DNA from: Akkermansia sp.
Lineage (GTDB): Bacteria > Verrucomicrobiota > Verrucomicrobiia > Verrucomicrobiales > Akkermansiaceae
Direction of reading: 5' to 3'
DNA: 54,161 nucleotides
NCBI GenBank assembly: GCA_022787425.1
Contig: JALFWB010000015.1
Coordinates: 1-54,161 of the forward strand
Position numbers and translations under genes: made by a program
Notes under the pieces: model-generated
Database searches by the model: none
What the model was told of the DNA's origin: nothing
The model's input: only the letters and a program-made list of their open reading frames with translations
Shown: positions 12,706 through 19,996 of the stretch, in pieces
Numbering within the stretch: position 1 is the stretch's first letter
Layout: each line of letters begins with the position of its first letter

Positions 12706-13443
12706 TCATTCCTCCGCGATGCTCATTTGCAGGCGCACCACTTCCTCATCGAAACCGAGTACACACAGGGGACCGGAATCCGCTGCGCAGCGCATGCGTG
12801 TCACCAGCTCCGACAAGCGGTCGGCTCCGGGGGCGGTCGGATCCAGCAGGGGCGCGATGCTCTGCGCCGCACTGCGAAGATACTGTCGGGAGGTTCCGTT
12901 CGCGCGAGGGCCTGACACGGTCGGATTATCGAAGCGGAAGTCCGTTTCCGTTAGGTAAACGTGCGCCGGAGAGAAGGGGAGACTCGCCAAGCCCTCGGCA
13001 TCCATCAGCATGCACGCACGGCACAGGCGCAAAAGCAGCAGGCAAAACATACAGCCGGAGAGAACGCGTCCGTTCGCCAGCATCATATCGAGAGGCTCGC
13101 CTTTGATGCGCTCCTCCGCAAGGTGCCAAGTGCCCTCTGCGTAGAGCAGCTCCAGCGTAGCTGCAATATGGGGAGTCACGGAACAACGCACTCGGGCCCG
13201 AGCGTTGTCCAAGAAAAGGCGGCACTTCTGCTCGTCATCCTCTGCTTCCGGGCGCAGGCTTTCCACCTTGACCTCGCGCTGCATGTCTTTCTGCGTGGCG
13301 GCATAGATCACGGAATCCTCCCGCTCCTCCAGAACGGAGGTCAGGATGTACTGTTCACCCACAACGTGGGGCAGGTTGTAGCAGGATTTCAGTGACACGG
13401 CGTAATCTTTAACACGGGCAGACCCTCCGTAGCGGCGGACCAC
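12706..13443 (-). CDS. Protein-kinase-like protein lacking catalytic motifs (pseudokinase)
   Basis: A protein of up to 245 aa that follows a Ser/Thr kinase outline. There is a nucleotide-loop-like SVIYAATQKD, a VKV lysine near residue 59, and a hinge-like HLAEERIKGEPLDMML. Where the HRD catalytic loop and DFG motif should stand it reads LPFSPAHVYLTE and FRFDNPTVSG, so both motifs are missing. It is therefore probably a non-catalytic relative; this is an inference from the eye alone. It overlaps the end of the fucosidase gene. The start is uncertain: GTG at 13443 gives a 55-bp overlap and GTG at 13398 gives 10 bp. It is probably cotranscribed with the fucosidase. Confidence 0.6.
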   Translation of the reverse strand: MVRRYGGSARVKDYAVSLKSCYNLPHVVGEQYILTSVLEEREDSVIYAATQKDMQREVKVESLRPEAEDDEQKCRLFLDNARARVRCSVTPHIAATLELLYAEGTWHLAEERIKGEPLDMMLANGRVLSGCMFCLLLLRLCRACMLMDAEGLASLPFSPAHVYLTETDFRFDNPTVSGPRANGTSRQYLRSAAQSIAPLLDPTAPGADRLSELVTRMRCAADSGPLCVLGFDEEVVRLQMSIAEE

Positions 13444-14795
13444 ACCGGGGCAGGCACATGCACTCCCTTGTCATCCACAGAAAGAGCCGCATCGGGCTGG
13501 CCGAGTACGGAAATGGTCGCGTTCTTGACCAAGTCGGCAGGAAACAGCAGCTCCCCGGGGGCCTTCTGCTGCGGCAGGAATACATAGAGTGCTCCGCCCG
13601 ATCGCGCTGCGAGAATGCCCTCCGGCAGGCGGATGTCGTAGGCGGGGACAGAGTTATAGATGGCTTCACCGTTCACACGCATCCAGGCCCCCACACTGCG
13701 GAAAATATCTGCGACACGAGGCGGCACGCTGCCATCGGCTTTCGGTCCGATATTGAGCAGCAGGTTCCCGCCCTTGGCGGCGCATTCCTGAAGCTGGCGA
13801 ATAATAACGGCCGGGCTTTTAAGTTTCCAATCCACCTTGCAATAGCCCCACTTGTCACCCACGGTCATGCAGGCTTCCCAGTCGATGCCGGGGTAGCCTT
13901 TTTCCGGAATACGTTTCTCGGGTGTCGTGTAGTCCCCGCAGCGCAGGTCAAGCTGTACACCATCTCGGCTCTTATCGAAACCGGAGAAGGAGTAGAGGCG
14001 GTTATTCATGATAACGCCCGGCTGTAACTCGCGGCACATGGTCATGAGGGCAGGGGCCTTCCATCCGCGCTCACCGGCGGCGGCACCCTGTGAGTAGTCC
14101 CACCACAGGATGTCAATCTTGCCGTATTTGGTCAGCAGTGTGCGCACTTGCTCGTGCAAGTACTGCCGGTACGCCGCATGGTTGCGGGGGATGCCGCGCT
14201 CCTTGAGCATCTTCGCCTGGTCTTCCGGGTAGCAGAGATCCGGGCAGATGGTGTTATCATAATCTTTCTGGTGCCAATCGATCACACTGTGGTAGAGACC
14301 CACGCGCATCCCGTGTTTCCGGGCGGATTCCGCAAACTCGCGTACCAAGTCGCGTCCGACCAACTTCATCGAGCTGTAATCGCTGTTCGGTGCGTCAAAC
14401 AAAGCGAAACCTTCGTGGTGCTTGCTCGTCAGCACCATATAGCGGCATCCTGCCTCCTCTGCCAGTTTGGCCCACTCCTCCGTGCATCCCTCTGCCGGGC
14501 GGAAGAGGGGCTCTGCCTCCGCCGCGTAGGTCTCCGTATCCAAGCGCAGATTGCGCTGAATCCATTCCCCACCGCCGAACTTCCCCTTGAAGAAGCCTCC
14601 CAGCCCGGAGTAGAGTCCGTAGTGAATGAACATGCCGAACTTGGCCTCCCGCCACCAAGCCATGCGAGCATCGCGTTCCGCCGCCGTCTCCGTCACTGCC
14701 GCATGGTCCGCATCCCCCGCTGCAGGCAAAGTTTGCTGCCCCATCACCGGCAACACCGCTGCCGCCGCCAATGCCAAGTAGTGCATCATCTTCAT
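13389..14795 (-). CDS. Exported alpha-L-fucosidase, GH29
   Basis: A 468-aa glycoside hydrolase family 29 enzyme that removes alpha-linked L-fucose from glycans such as mucin O-glycans. A signal peptide covers about residues 1-19, so it acts outside the cytoplasm. Family motifs are FGMFIHYGLYS (53-63), TSKHHEGF (123-130) and ILWWDYS (229-235), where Asp233 is the likely nucleophile. LLLNIGPKADG near residue 345 is also typical. Length is normal for a single-domain GH29 without a carbohydrate-binding module. Its own promoter places the -10 box 6 nt before the ATG. Confidence 0.93.
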   Translation of the reverse strand: MKMMHYLALAAAAVLPVMGQQTLPAAGDADHAAVTETAAERDARMAWWREAKFGMFIHYGLYSGLGGFFKGKFGGGEWIQRNLRLDTETYAAEAEPLFRPAEGCTEEWAKLAEEAGCRYMVLTSKHHEGFALFDAPNSDYSSMKLVGRDLVREFAESARKHGMRVGLYHSVIDWHQKDYDNTICPDLCYPEDQAKMLKERGIPRNHAAYRQYLHEQVRTLLTKYGKIDILWWDYSQGAAAGERGWKAPALMTMCRELQPGVIMNNRLYSFSGFDKSRDGVQLDLRCGDYTTPEKRIPEKGYPGIDWEACMTVGDKWGYCKVDWKLKSPAVIIRQLQECAAKGGNLLLNIGPKADGSVPPRVADIFRSVGAWMRVNGEAIYNSVPAYDIRLPEGILAARSGGALYVFLPQQKAPGELLFPADLVKNATISVLGQPDAALSVDDKGVHVPAPVWSAATEGLPVLKITPCH

Positions 14796-14801
14796 GCCCT
14801 C

Positions 14802-14830
14802 ATCCTACCACATTCTCCCTCCCATGGCAA
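14802..14830 (-). promoter_or_regulatory. Fucosidase promoter
   Basis: TTGCCA (14825-14830), 17-bp spacer, TAGGAT (14802-14807), 6 nt to the ATG at 14795. Predicted leaderless. Confidence 0.65.
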
Positions 14831-14864
14831 GCAGATTTTCAGCCGCCCCACCCGCAGTGAACGG

Positions 14865-15917
14865 TTAGGCAGGGCATAATTTCCGTACACATACGTGACA
14901 AACTCTTTTCAACAGGGCGGCAAGGATTAAGGATAACAGAATAGCTGAGGTGAAGTAGTACGGCATTGGGCACGATTCGGTAAGAACCTTCTTTAATACC
15001 ATATAAACGGCCTCATGAACGACGTAGATTTCAAGAGAACATTGTCCAATCCATCTCAAAACAATAGATACTATATTCTTTTCTTTGATATAAGACGTTA
15101 TATGCCCCATCGCAACACAGAGAAGAATAATGGAGGGTATAAGAAATATGTATTGGATATTATTCCATAACATCCCAATATAATCGATGCTACTCCCCGG
15201 TAAAGTGCCGTCAAGGGAGGCGTTCCGTATACTGAGAGAAAAACATAACAATAATAGGGCAAGAGAAACATCTCTTACCTTTTTAATTTTGTACTTGCTC
15301 CCATAGCAGGCGACTATCATTCCACAGAAAAAAGCAGGAAATCTAACGATAGTCCAGCAAGTTGTCATTGTATAGAGAAGGCGACAAGTCCGGGGAAAGA
15401 TAGGGGTTAGAGATTGCAAGGCGTAGCATAAGGGAAATAAAAACAAGATAATCAATATAAAAGTAGATAATATTAATTTGTTGCGAATAAATGAAAATAG
15501 TATGGGAGATAACAGGTAGAGAAGGAGGAGACTCCTAATATACCACAAATGCAATCCACATCCCCACAGAACATAATCACCACCATATGGGAGAAAAAAA
15601 TCATGAACTGCAACATAGTCAAACCCATAGTTAAGAATGGCAATCACGCTTCCGGAAATTATTGCTGCCGGCATAATACGAACTAATCTTCTCTTGTAAA
15701 AGAAAGATATTGAATAGTTGTTATTCAGTGCGTGGTATATGCCAAATCCTGATACAAACATAAAAATATCGACACCCCAGTGACCGAATACGGAGAAATA
15801 GGGCGTATTCATGTGAAAGAGCATAACCATAATCATGGCCACTCCCATGGTTTGGGTACGAGAGAAGGAAATACATTCACATATATTCATCTCATATTGT
15901 TTGATAGAGGACGGCAT
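14865..15917 (-). CDS. Acyltransferase family 3 membrane protein, phase-variable candidate
   Basis: A 350-aa integral membrane acyltransferase (Acyltransferase_3, OafA/NodX type) with about ten transmembrane segments. Near the N-terminus are LFHMN and the HWGVDIFMFVSGFGIYHAL motif, where the first His of the active-site region and the V-D-F-F-x-S-G-like pattern are seen. The family acetylates cell-surface polysaccharides. The gene is strikingly AT-rich, pointing to transfer. The ATG at 15917 is preferred over the frame's earlier ATG (15938), because it is 6 nt from a TATCAT -10 box. That -10 is now paired with a poor -35 (AAGTCA), so the gene looks OFF. The neighbouring invertible segment could supply TTGACA. 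Confidence 0.82.
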   Translation of the reverse strand: MPSSIKQYEMNICECISFSRTQTMGVAMIMVMLFHMNTPYFSVFGHWGVDIFMFVSGFGIYHALNNNYSISFFYKRRLVRIMPAAIISGSVIAILNYGFDYVAVHDFFLPYGGDYVLWGCGLHLWYIRSLLLLYLLSPILFSFIRNKLILSTFILIILFLFPLCYALQSLTPIFPRTCRLLYTMTTCWTIVRFPAFFCGMIVACYGSKYKIKKVRDVSLALLLLCFSLSIRNASLDGTLPGSSIDYIGMLWNNIQYIFLIPSIILLCVAMGHITSYIKEKNIVSIVLRWIGQCSLEIYVVHEAVYMVLKKVLTESCPMPYYFTSAILLSLILAALLKRVCHVCVRKLCPA

Positions 15918-15926
15918 GGGGTGATG

Positions 15927-15948
15927 ATACGGTTTCATAAACCGTATG
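15927..15948. repeat. Left inverted repeat of the invertible promoter
   Basis: TTTCATAAACCGTATG (15933-15948) is the exact reverse complement of 16055-16070. With the flank it is itself a near-perfect palindrome, ATACGGTTT-CAT-AAACCGTAT (15927-15947), like a tyrosine-recombinase core site. It overlaps the acyltransferase promoter spacer and -10 box. Confidence 0.75.
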
Positions 15949-16054
15949 ACTTTTACCCCTATGAGCGTGTAAAAACCTCAGGAGTTACTGCATCATCTTC
16001 CCAATTTCCACCCGGCGTGCAATAATTTTCCCTGAAAGGGCTGGAAAAGCTTGA
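15949..16054. promoter_or_regulatory. Invertible promoter segment (currently OFF for the acyltransferase)
   Basis: About 106 bp between perfect 16-bp inverted repeats. Its right end supplies TTGA of a TTGACA -35 box (16051-16056) that now points rightward, toward a poor TATGCC hexamer and no gene. Flipping the segment would put TTGACA 17 bp before TATCAT (15924-15929) and 6 nt before the acyltransferase ATG. In the present state that position reads AAGTCA. The right two-thirds (from about 15987) match 53158-53234, the promoter region of the DNA methyltransferase gene. An AT-rich AATAATTTT stretch upstream of the -35 could act as an UP element. Confidence 0.7.
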
Positions 16055-16077
16055 CATACGGTTTATGAAAACGTATG
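16055..16077. repeat. Right inverted repeat of the invertible promoter
   Basis: CATACGGTTTATGAAA (16055-16070), exact reverse complement of 15933-15948, extended by the imperfect palindrome CATACGGTTT-ATG-AAAACGTATG. Its centre (ATG) is the complement of the left centre (CAT), as expected for sites that recombine by inversion. Confidence 0.75.
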
Positions 16078-16406
16078 CCAAGCATCATTTTCCGGATATA
16101 ACCTATGTGAGATGAGAACTGTAGTGAAAGACCAAATGGTGCCTTGATGATGAATTCAGCAAACCTGAAGAAAATGGCAGCCGACGGCAAAAGGCTGGTA
16201 AGCTTAGCTCTCAATGAGTGTGAATGCTCATTGGGCGTTCATAACGTAAGGTAAAGTAATATGAGAGAGTTGGTTCGAAGGAGTGCTTAGTCTGTATTAA
16301 CAGAAGGCTATATCAGGGGTTGGATGGGTGAACAAGCATACGAAATGTATCGAGGAACGATACATCATTAGAAACCGTTACGTAGATGAATTCGCCGTGG
16401 GCCGAT
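16078..16406. other. Non-coding gap downstream of the invertible promoter
   Basis: About 330 AT-rich bases with no convincing gene. A 35-codon plus-strand frame (16147-16254, beginning MMNSANLKK) may be a fragment. A perfect 7-bp stem with an 8-nt loop (CAATGAG..CTCATTG, near 16212-16233) suggests local structure. I could not identify it as a known RNA. Confidence 0.4.
16345..16365 (-). terminator. Possible terminator of the first SUFU gene
   Basis: ATGTATCG (16345-16352) and CGATACAT (16358-16365) form an 8-bp perfect stem 42 bp past the stop at 16407. There is no clear T-run, so its termination role is uncertain. Confidence 0.4.
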
Positions 16407-17237
16407 TTATTCCTCCGTGCGGATGATTTCGGACAGAGGGGCGTTGCCGTTGAGGCGGCGGGTGATAAAGTCGTTCCAGTCGGGGGATTCGTAGTTCTCG
16501 GCTTGGAAGCAGTCGGACAATTCGTCGACTGAGATGGGGAGGACCTGGAGGAAACTGAGGCTCTCGCCGCCGGGATGGGTGAGAACGGTTGCGTGGTCGT
16601 CCTCGCAGTTCGGAAGGGGAGCCAGGAGCAGGAGGTGGGTATGCTGAGCCTCCGGGGAATCGGCAGGGGCATCGGGGTCGCCGATTCCACTGAGGGTGTG
16701 GCCGTAATAGAACCACTCACCGGAGTTGTAGATGAGGCGGGCGGCCTCCTTGAGCAAGCGCACGGGGGCATAACTGCGCTTGCGTTCCTCCGGGTCCGCC
16801 TCTGAGTCTGCGAAAATCGGTTCCCAATCCGCCGGTAGGTGCATCACCAGTTCGCATCGAGCGGACCAAGGGATGTGGCTCAGGATTTCATCGGACGGAA
16901 CGGGCATTTCATGGGCACTCAGCCCCATTGTGCAAAGCGTGACGAAGGGCATCTTCTCCGATGCAGGGATGAAGAGTACATCGCAGTGAAAACCGACGGA
17001 AACGATCTCGTGAAATACAGATGGCACCACGCCGAAACATTGCTCGGCATGTTCTTGGATAGCCTCCATCTCCTCCTCGCTCAGGCTCTCTTCAACGAGA
17101 GATTCCGGCTCATCGTTTTCCTCTAGTTCTTCCTCATCAGCACTGAAGGCTTGGGAAAGAAAAGTAAGGAATTGCTCCCTGTCCTCGGGAGACATATTCT
17201 CAAAGGCTTCTATGGCGGGGTCTTTTTCTCGGCTCAT
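16407..17237 (-). CDS. Suppressor-of-fused (SUFU) domain protein
   Basis: A 276-aa cytoplasmic protein. After a very acidic N-terminus (about residues 25-60) comes a SUFU-like domain with MPFVTLCTMGLSAHEM, ELVMHLPADWEP and SFLQVLPISVDEL. It closes with DWNDFITRRLNGNAPLSEI. In bacteria this domain is known mainly as an immunity protein in polymorphic toxin systems; no toxin gene is seen here, so the role is open. A second copy with the same C-terminal pattern lies at 39344-40513. The promoter at 17306-17335 leaves a leader of about 65 nt that contains the hairpin CCCCGACTTCGGGG (17289-17302). Confidence 0.8.
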   Translation of the reverse strand: MSREKDPAIEAFENMSPEDREQFLTFLSQAFSADEEELEENDEPESLVEESLSEEEMEAIQEHAEQCFGVVPSVFHEIVSVGFHCDVLFIPASEKMPFVTLCTMGLSAHEMPVPSDEILSHIPWSARCELVMHLPADWEPIFADSEADPEERKRSYAPVRLLKEAARLIYNSGEWFYYGHTLSGIGDPDAPADSPEAQHTHLLLLAPLPNCEDDHATVLTHPGGESLSFLQVLPISVDELSDCFQAENYESPDWNDFITRRLNGNAPLSEIIRTEE

Positions 17238-17305
17238 CGATACAAAAGTGTGTGGTTTTCTCGTTAGTGTCCTGCGGGCTCACTCAGGCCCCGACTTCGG
17301 GGGAA

Positions 17306-17335
17306 AGTATGGCATATTCTGAGTGTGTTTGTCAA
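17306..17335 (-). promoter_or_regulatory. Promoter of the first SUFU gene
   Basis: TTGACA (17330-17335), 18-bp spacer, CATACT (17306-17311). The leader carries a GC hairpin at 17289-17302. Confidence 0.5.
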
Positions 17336-17377
17336 CTTCTTTCTCGTGTTCTGCCGGAATTCGGAGTGCGAATAGGC

Positions 17378-17406
17378 TTGACAATCGGCGGGAGGGGAGG
17401 TATAAG
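17378..17406 (+). promoter_or_regulatory. Promoter of the CGCAxxGCC protein gene
   Basis: Perfect TTGACA (17378-17383), 17-bp spacer, TATAAG (17401-17406), 6 nt to the ATG at 17413. Predicted leaderless. Confidence 0.75.
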
Positions 17407-17412
17407 CACGGC

Positions 17413-17742
17413 ATGGAGACAGCAGCAGAGAAGGCATTGGCGATGTTTCGTCAGGAGCCGTATTGTTATAATTGTGCTCAGACGGTTTGTGCGGCGTTCG
17501 GTCGGGAGGATTTAGTCGAGGTGATGAAAGTTTGTGGTGGCGGTCGTGCGCCGGAGGGAATGTGCGGGGCCCTGTATGGGGCAACGCAGGTGCTGCCGGA
17601 AAAGGCGGCTGCGCTCACGGCCTCCTTCGGGGCGGCCTTAGGTGCGACCCGCTGCCGCGAGCTGAAGGGGGAATGCAGGGTTCCGTGCCCGGTTTGCGTT
17701 CGCACGGCTGCCGAACTGGTAGAGCGCGAGCGCGGACACTGA
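17413..17742 (+). CDS. C_GCAxxG_C_C family small redox-type protein
   Basis: A 109-aa cysteine-rich protein. CYNCAQTVCAAFG (residues 17-29), GMCGALYGA and CRVPCPVC match the C_GCAxxG_C_C family, a small group thought to bind iron or act in redox chemistry. Function is not established. The start is set by the promoter, whose -10 box lies 6 nt upstream; a longer frame to 17323 would overlap that promoter. It converges with the MTHFS gene, 9 bp apart. Confidence 0.8.
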   Translation: METAAEKALAMFRQEPYCYNCAQTVCAAFGREDLVEVMKVCGGGRAPEGMCGALYGATQVLPEKAAALTASFGAALGATRCRELKGECRVPCPVCVRTAAELVERERGH

Positions 17743-17751
17743 GTAGCCGGC

Positions 17752-18294
17752 TCAGGCGGTGAAGAGGAGCGGCACTCGGATGTCGTGCGGCTCCGTGGGG
17801 AGCTCGTCTGTGATTTGCTCAGAGAAGGCCAAGGCCAGCAGCTCCGCATGCGGGCAGAGTGGCAGGAAGGTATCGTAGTAGCCTCCGCCGTAACCCAAGC
17901 GTTCGCCCCCAGCGGTGAAGGCCAAGCCGGGAATGATGACGAGATCGAGGGCCTCGGGAGGAATGATGGGGCAGCTTGGTAGGGGCTCCCGAAGACCGAA
18001 ACGCGCCGGGATCAGCTCTGCCGCCGGGCAGCGTACTGTGCGGAATTGCAGGCAGCGCTGCGGGCCTGCGACAGGGAAGGCGTAGCTGTGCTGCGGCAAT
18101 TCCGTGAGCAGCGGCAGCAGATCAACCTCGTGCGGTAGCGGGGCATACACGGCAATGCAGAGCGGCGGGGCGTCTCCCAGATGCTCGGCCAGCATACGCC
18201 GCAGCTTTGCAGATGCATCCTCGCGCCGCTGCGGAGTCATGCCGCGCAGCGTTTGCAGTGCCTGCCGCCGCATTGCCTGTTTATCCGGGGTCAT
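17752..18294 (-). CDS. 5-formyltetrahydrofolate cyclo-ligase
   Basis: A 180-aa enzyme that makes 5,10-methenyltetrahydrofolate from 5-formyl-THF and ATP, part of one-carbon metabolism. Typical are the basic N-terminus (RRQALQTLRGMTPQRREDASAKL), AVYAPLPHEVDL, and the signature DLVIIPGLAFTAGGERLGYGGGYYDTFL. Length is normal. It overlaps the end of pgeF by 4 bp, so it is the last gene of the marR-pgeF-MTHFS operon. Confidence 0.92.
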   Translation of the reverse strand: MTPDKQAMRRQALQTLRGMTPQRREDASAKLRRMLAEHLGDAPPLCIAVYAPLPHEVDLLPLLTELPQHSYAFPVAGPQRCLQFRTVRCPAAELIPARFGLREPLPSCPIIPPEALDLVIIPGLAFTAGGERLGYGGGYYDTFLPLCPHAELLALAFSEQITDELPTEPHDIRVPLLFTA

Positions 18295-18971
18295 TCCGGC
18301 AGACGCCCGAAGAGCGCGAGCATACGCCCGGTGTTACCCTTCTCCACGCGATACGAGTAGAAGTGCTCCAAATCCGCTGCTGTATCCAAGCCGCAGTCCG
18401 TAATCTGTTCACGCGGCACGCCTGCGGCTACCAAGTCCTCGATGATTCGTGTGGGGTTGTCCACCTCATAGTGGGGCGGACGAATGCAGGGCGAGATGAC
18501 GGCGACACAGTTCATGGGATTCACGCCGAGAATCTTCTTCATGCGCTGCAGAGCCTCGCCGACAATATTCTTCTGTGTGCCGAGCTTGCCGGAGTGAACC
18601 AAAGCGCGGCACTCCGTCACTGTGTCGTATATCCAAACTGCGGCGCAGTCCGCCACATAGATCGCCAAGCAGCAGTCGGCCTTACCGCCGCAGAAGAGTC
18701 CATCCACGCCCTCCACGGGGTAGGAGCAGCCGATGTCCCCCACCAAGGCCACCTTGTTACCGTGCACCTGCTGGGCGCAGCGTACCATGCGCGGGTCGAT
18801 GCCGGCAGCTTTCACCACTTCCATGTGGTAGGGGCGCAGGGCTGCCACCACCGCAGCGCGATCAGTGGAAACCGGTACATCGGGAATGCGGGTGATGAAA
18901 CGGGCAAAGTTGCGCGGGGCAGCATTCAGGCCCGCCAAGTAATCCGGAGAATATGAATCTTGCATAGCCAT
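18291..18971 (-). CDS. pgeF: Peptidoglycan editing factor / laccase-domain protein
   Basis: A 226-aa protein of the YfiH/DUF152 family, once called polyphenol oxidase and now known to remove mis-incorporated L-Ser containing muropeptide precursors. Metal ligands are visible in QQVHGNKV (His), VADCAAV (Cys) and LVHSGKLGT (His, in place of the usual HAGWRGT). Length is close to normal. It starts 6 bp after the marR stop and overlaps the downstream MTHFS gene by 4 bp. Confidence 0.85.
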   Translation of the reverse strand: MAMQDSYSPDYLAGLNAAPRNFARFITRIPDVPVSTDRAAVVAALRPYHMEVVKAAGIDPRMVRCAQQVHGNKVALVGDIGCSYPVEGVDGLFCGGKADCCLAIYVADCAAVWIYDTVTECRALVHSGKLGTQKNIVGEALQRMKKILGVNPMNCVAVISPCIRPPHYEVDNPTRIIEDLVAAGVPREQITDCGLDTAADLEHFYSYRVEKGNTGRMLALFGRLPE

Positions 18972-18977
18972 AACAAA

Positions 18978-19451
18978 TCAGAAGAGGGAGGAGCCTTCGC
19001 TGCGGGAGAGCTTGCGTTCGGTGGCGGAGAGGCGGGCGCGCGTATCGGGCTCTGCCATCATGCGAGCCAAGTCGCCGGCGATGCGTCCCCGCATCTGCTG
19101 CACCAAGTCGCGACCTTTCTCCGTGATACACACCATTATTTTACGCCGATCGGATGCCGCCATCGTGCGCTGAATCATCCCCAGCACCTGGAGCTTGTCG
19201 ATCATACCGGTGGCCGCCGCTGTAGAGTGACCCATCATCTGCGCTACTCGCCCCATGGAGATACTCTCGTTCGGTGCTAAATCCTCCAGATAGGCCAGCA
19301 GAAAAAACTGGGGGTAGGAGATCTTAGCTTCCGTAAGGGTAGGGGAGAGCTGCAAAATACATCTTCTCTGTGAGAAGAGGATGAAGTCCGCTAAATGGGC
19401 GGCATCCTCCTGCACAGCGGCATTGATGCCCGGTACGAAAGCGCTTTTCAT
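18978..19451 (-). CDS. MarR family transcriptional regulator
   Basis: A 157-aa winged-helix regulator. QFFLLAYLEDLAPNESISMGRVAQMMGHSTAAATGMIDKLQVLGMIQR is a full MarR helix-turn-helix, followed by the wing RRKIMVCITEKGRDL. It begins at the ATG at 19451, after a TTGCAA/TAATAT promoter; the open frame running to 19688 has no support. First gene of the operon with pgeF and MTHFS. It may regulate itself, and the palindrome at 19595-19627 is a candidate operator. Confidence 0.88.
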   Translation of the reverse strand: MKSAFVPGINAAVQEDAAHLADFILFSQRRCILQLSPTLTEAKISYPQFFLLAYLEDLAPNESISMGRVAQMMGHSTAAATGMIDKLQVLGMIQRTMAASDRRKIMVCITEKGRDLVQQMRGRIAGDLARMMAEPDTRARLSATERKLSRSEGSSLF

Positions 19452-19492
19452 GTCGATTATGTGGCGAAGAAGTGGAAAATCAGGACATCTCG

Positions 19493-19520
19493 ATATTAAA
19501 CCATTACGAACATTTTGCAA
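19493..19520 (-). promoter_or_regulatory. marR operon promoter
   Basis: TTGCAA (19515-19520), 16-bp spacer, TAATAT (19493-19498); leader about 35 nt. Confidence 0.5.
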
Positions 19521-19594
19521 GCAAAAAAAACGGGCCGTCCGTCTCCGCCGCTTTCTTTGCCTTTTCTCCGGCTCGGATATGGGAGCGGATGTCC

Positions 19595-19627
19595 GGGGCA
19601 CCATACTACATCTAGTGTTCGCACCCC
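19595..19627. promoter_or_regulatory. Imperfect palindrome, possible operator
   Basis: A 33-bp imperfect inverted repeat, GGGGCACCATACTA..catc..TAGTGTTCGCACCCC, with the inner ACTACATCTAGT at 19605-19616. It lies about 75 bp upstream of the marR -35 box. Without T-runs it is more like an operator than a terminator. The ligand protein is unknown. Confidence 0.4.
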
Positions 19628-19704
19628 GAAAAGATGCTGACAGAAAAATATGTGCTACATACTCGCCCCCGGCCTCGTTCCCTCCCATGAGGCTTTTCCG
19701 TATG

Positions 19705-19785
19705 CTGTTTCATGTCCATAGGAGGTCGGGGGAGGCGATGTCGCGGCCCATCGGGTCCGGATGTGTTGTAACTATGTCTCGCCGG
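19705..19785 (-). pseudogene. Relic of a tyrosine recombinase 3' end
   Basis: Positions 19720-19745 are identical over 26 bp to 52085-52110, the end of the intact tyrosine recombinase gene. An 8-bp match plus 4 of 8 further positions extend it to 19705. Read on the minus strand it gives RDIASPDLLW and a stop, the recombinase C-terminus. Upstream similarity fades within about 20 codons. It is a decayed copy of the same gene family. The surrounding gap 19452-19996 otherwise holds only the marR promoter and the palindrome. Confidence 0.6.
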
Positions 19786-19996
19786 ATGAGTGAACGAAAT
19801 TCAAGGAAAAGATGGTATAGCCCCGGTATTGGTGGGCTACAGTCTTCATTGGCGGGGTAGGGGGAATGTGGCGAAAATGCCACAGGGAAGGGGGCGGAAA
19901 GGTCACCATAGAAAGCTTGAAAGTTGCAGCGGGATGGAGTAAACCATAGCTGTGCTTCGGGGAAGGCCCCGGGGCCGTGAACGTAAGAAGAACGAT

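Noticed and set aside
16055..16077. The palindrome as a transcription terminator
   Set aside because: No T-run follows, and its exact inverted match at 15933-15948 with promoter elements on both fits a recombination site better.
16268..16290. A tRNA T-loop-like GGTTCGAA sequence
   Set aside because: No acceptor or anticodon stems could be drawn around it.
19605..19616. NrdR box
   Set aside because: It resembles half of the consensus, but NrdR boxes come in pairs before ribonucleotide reductase genes and none is nearby.
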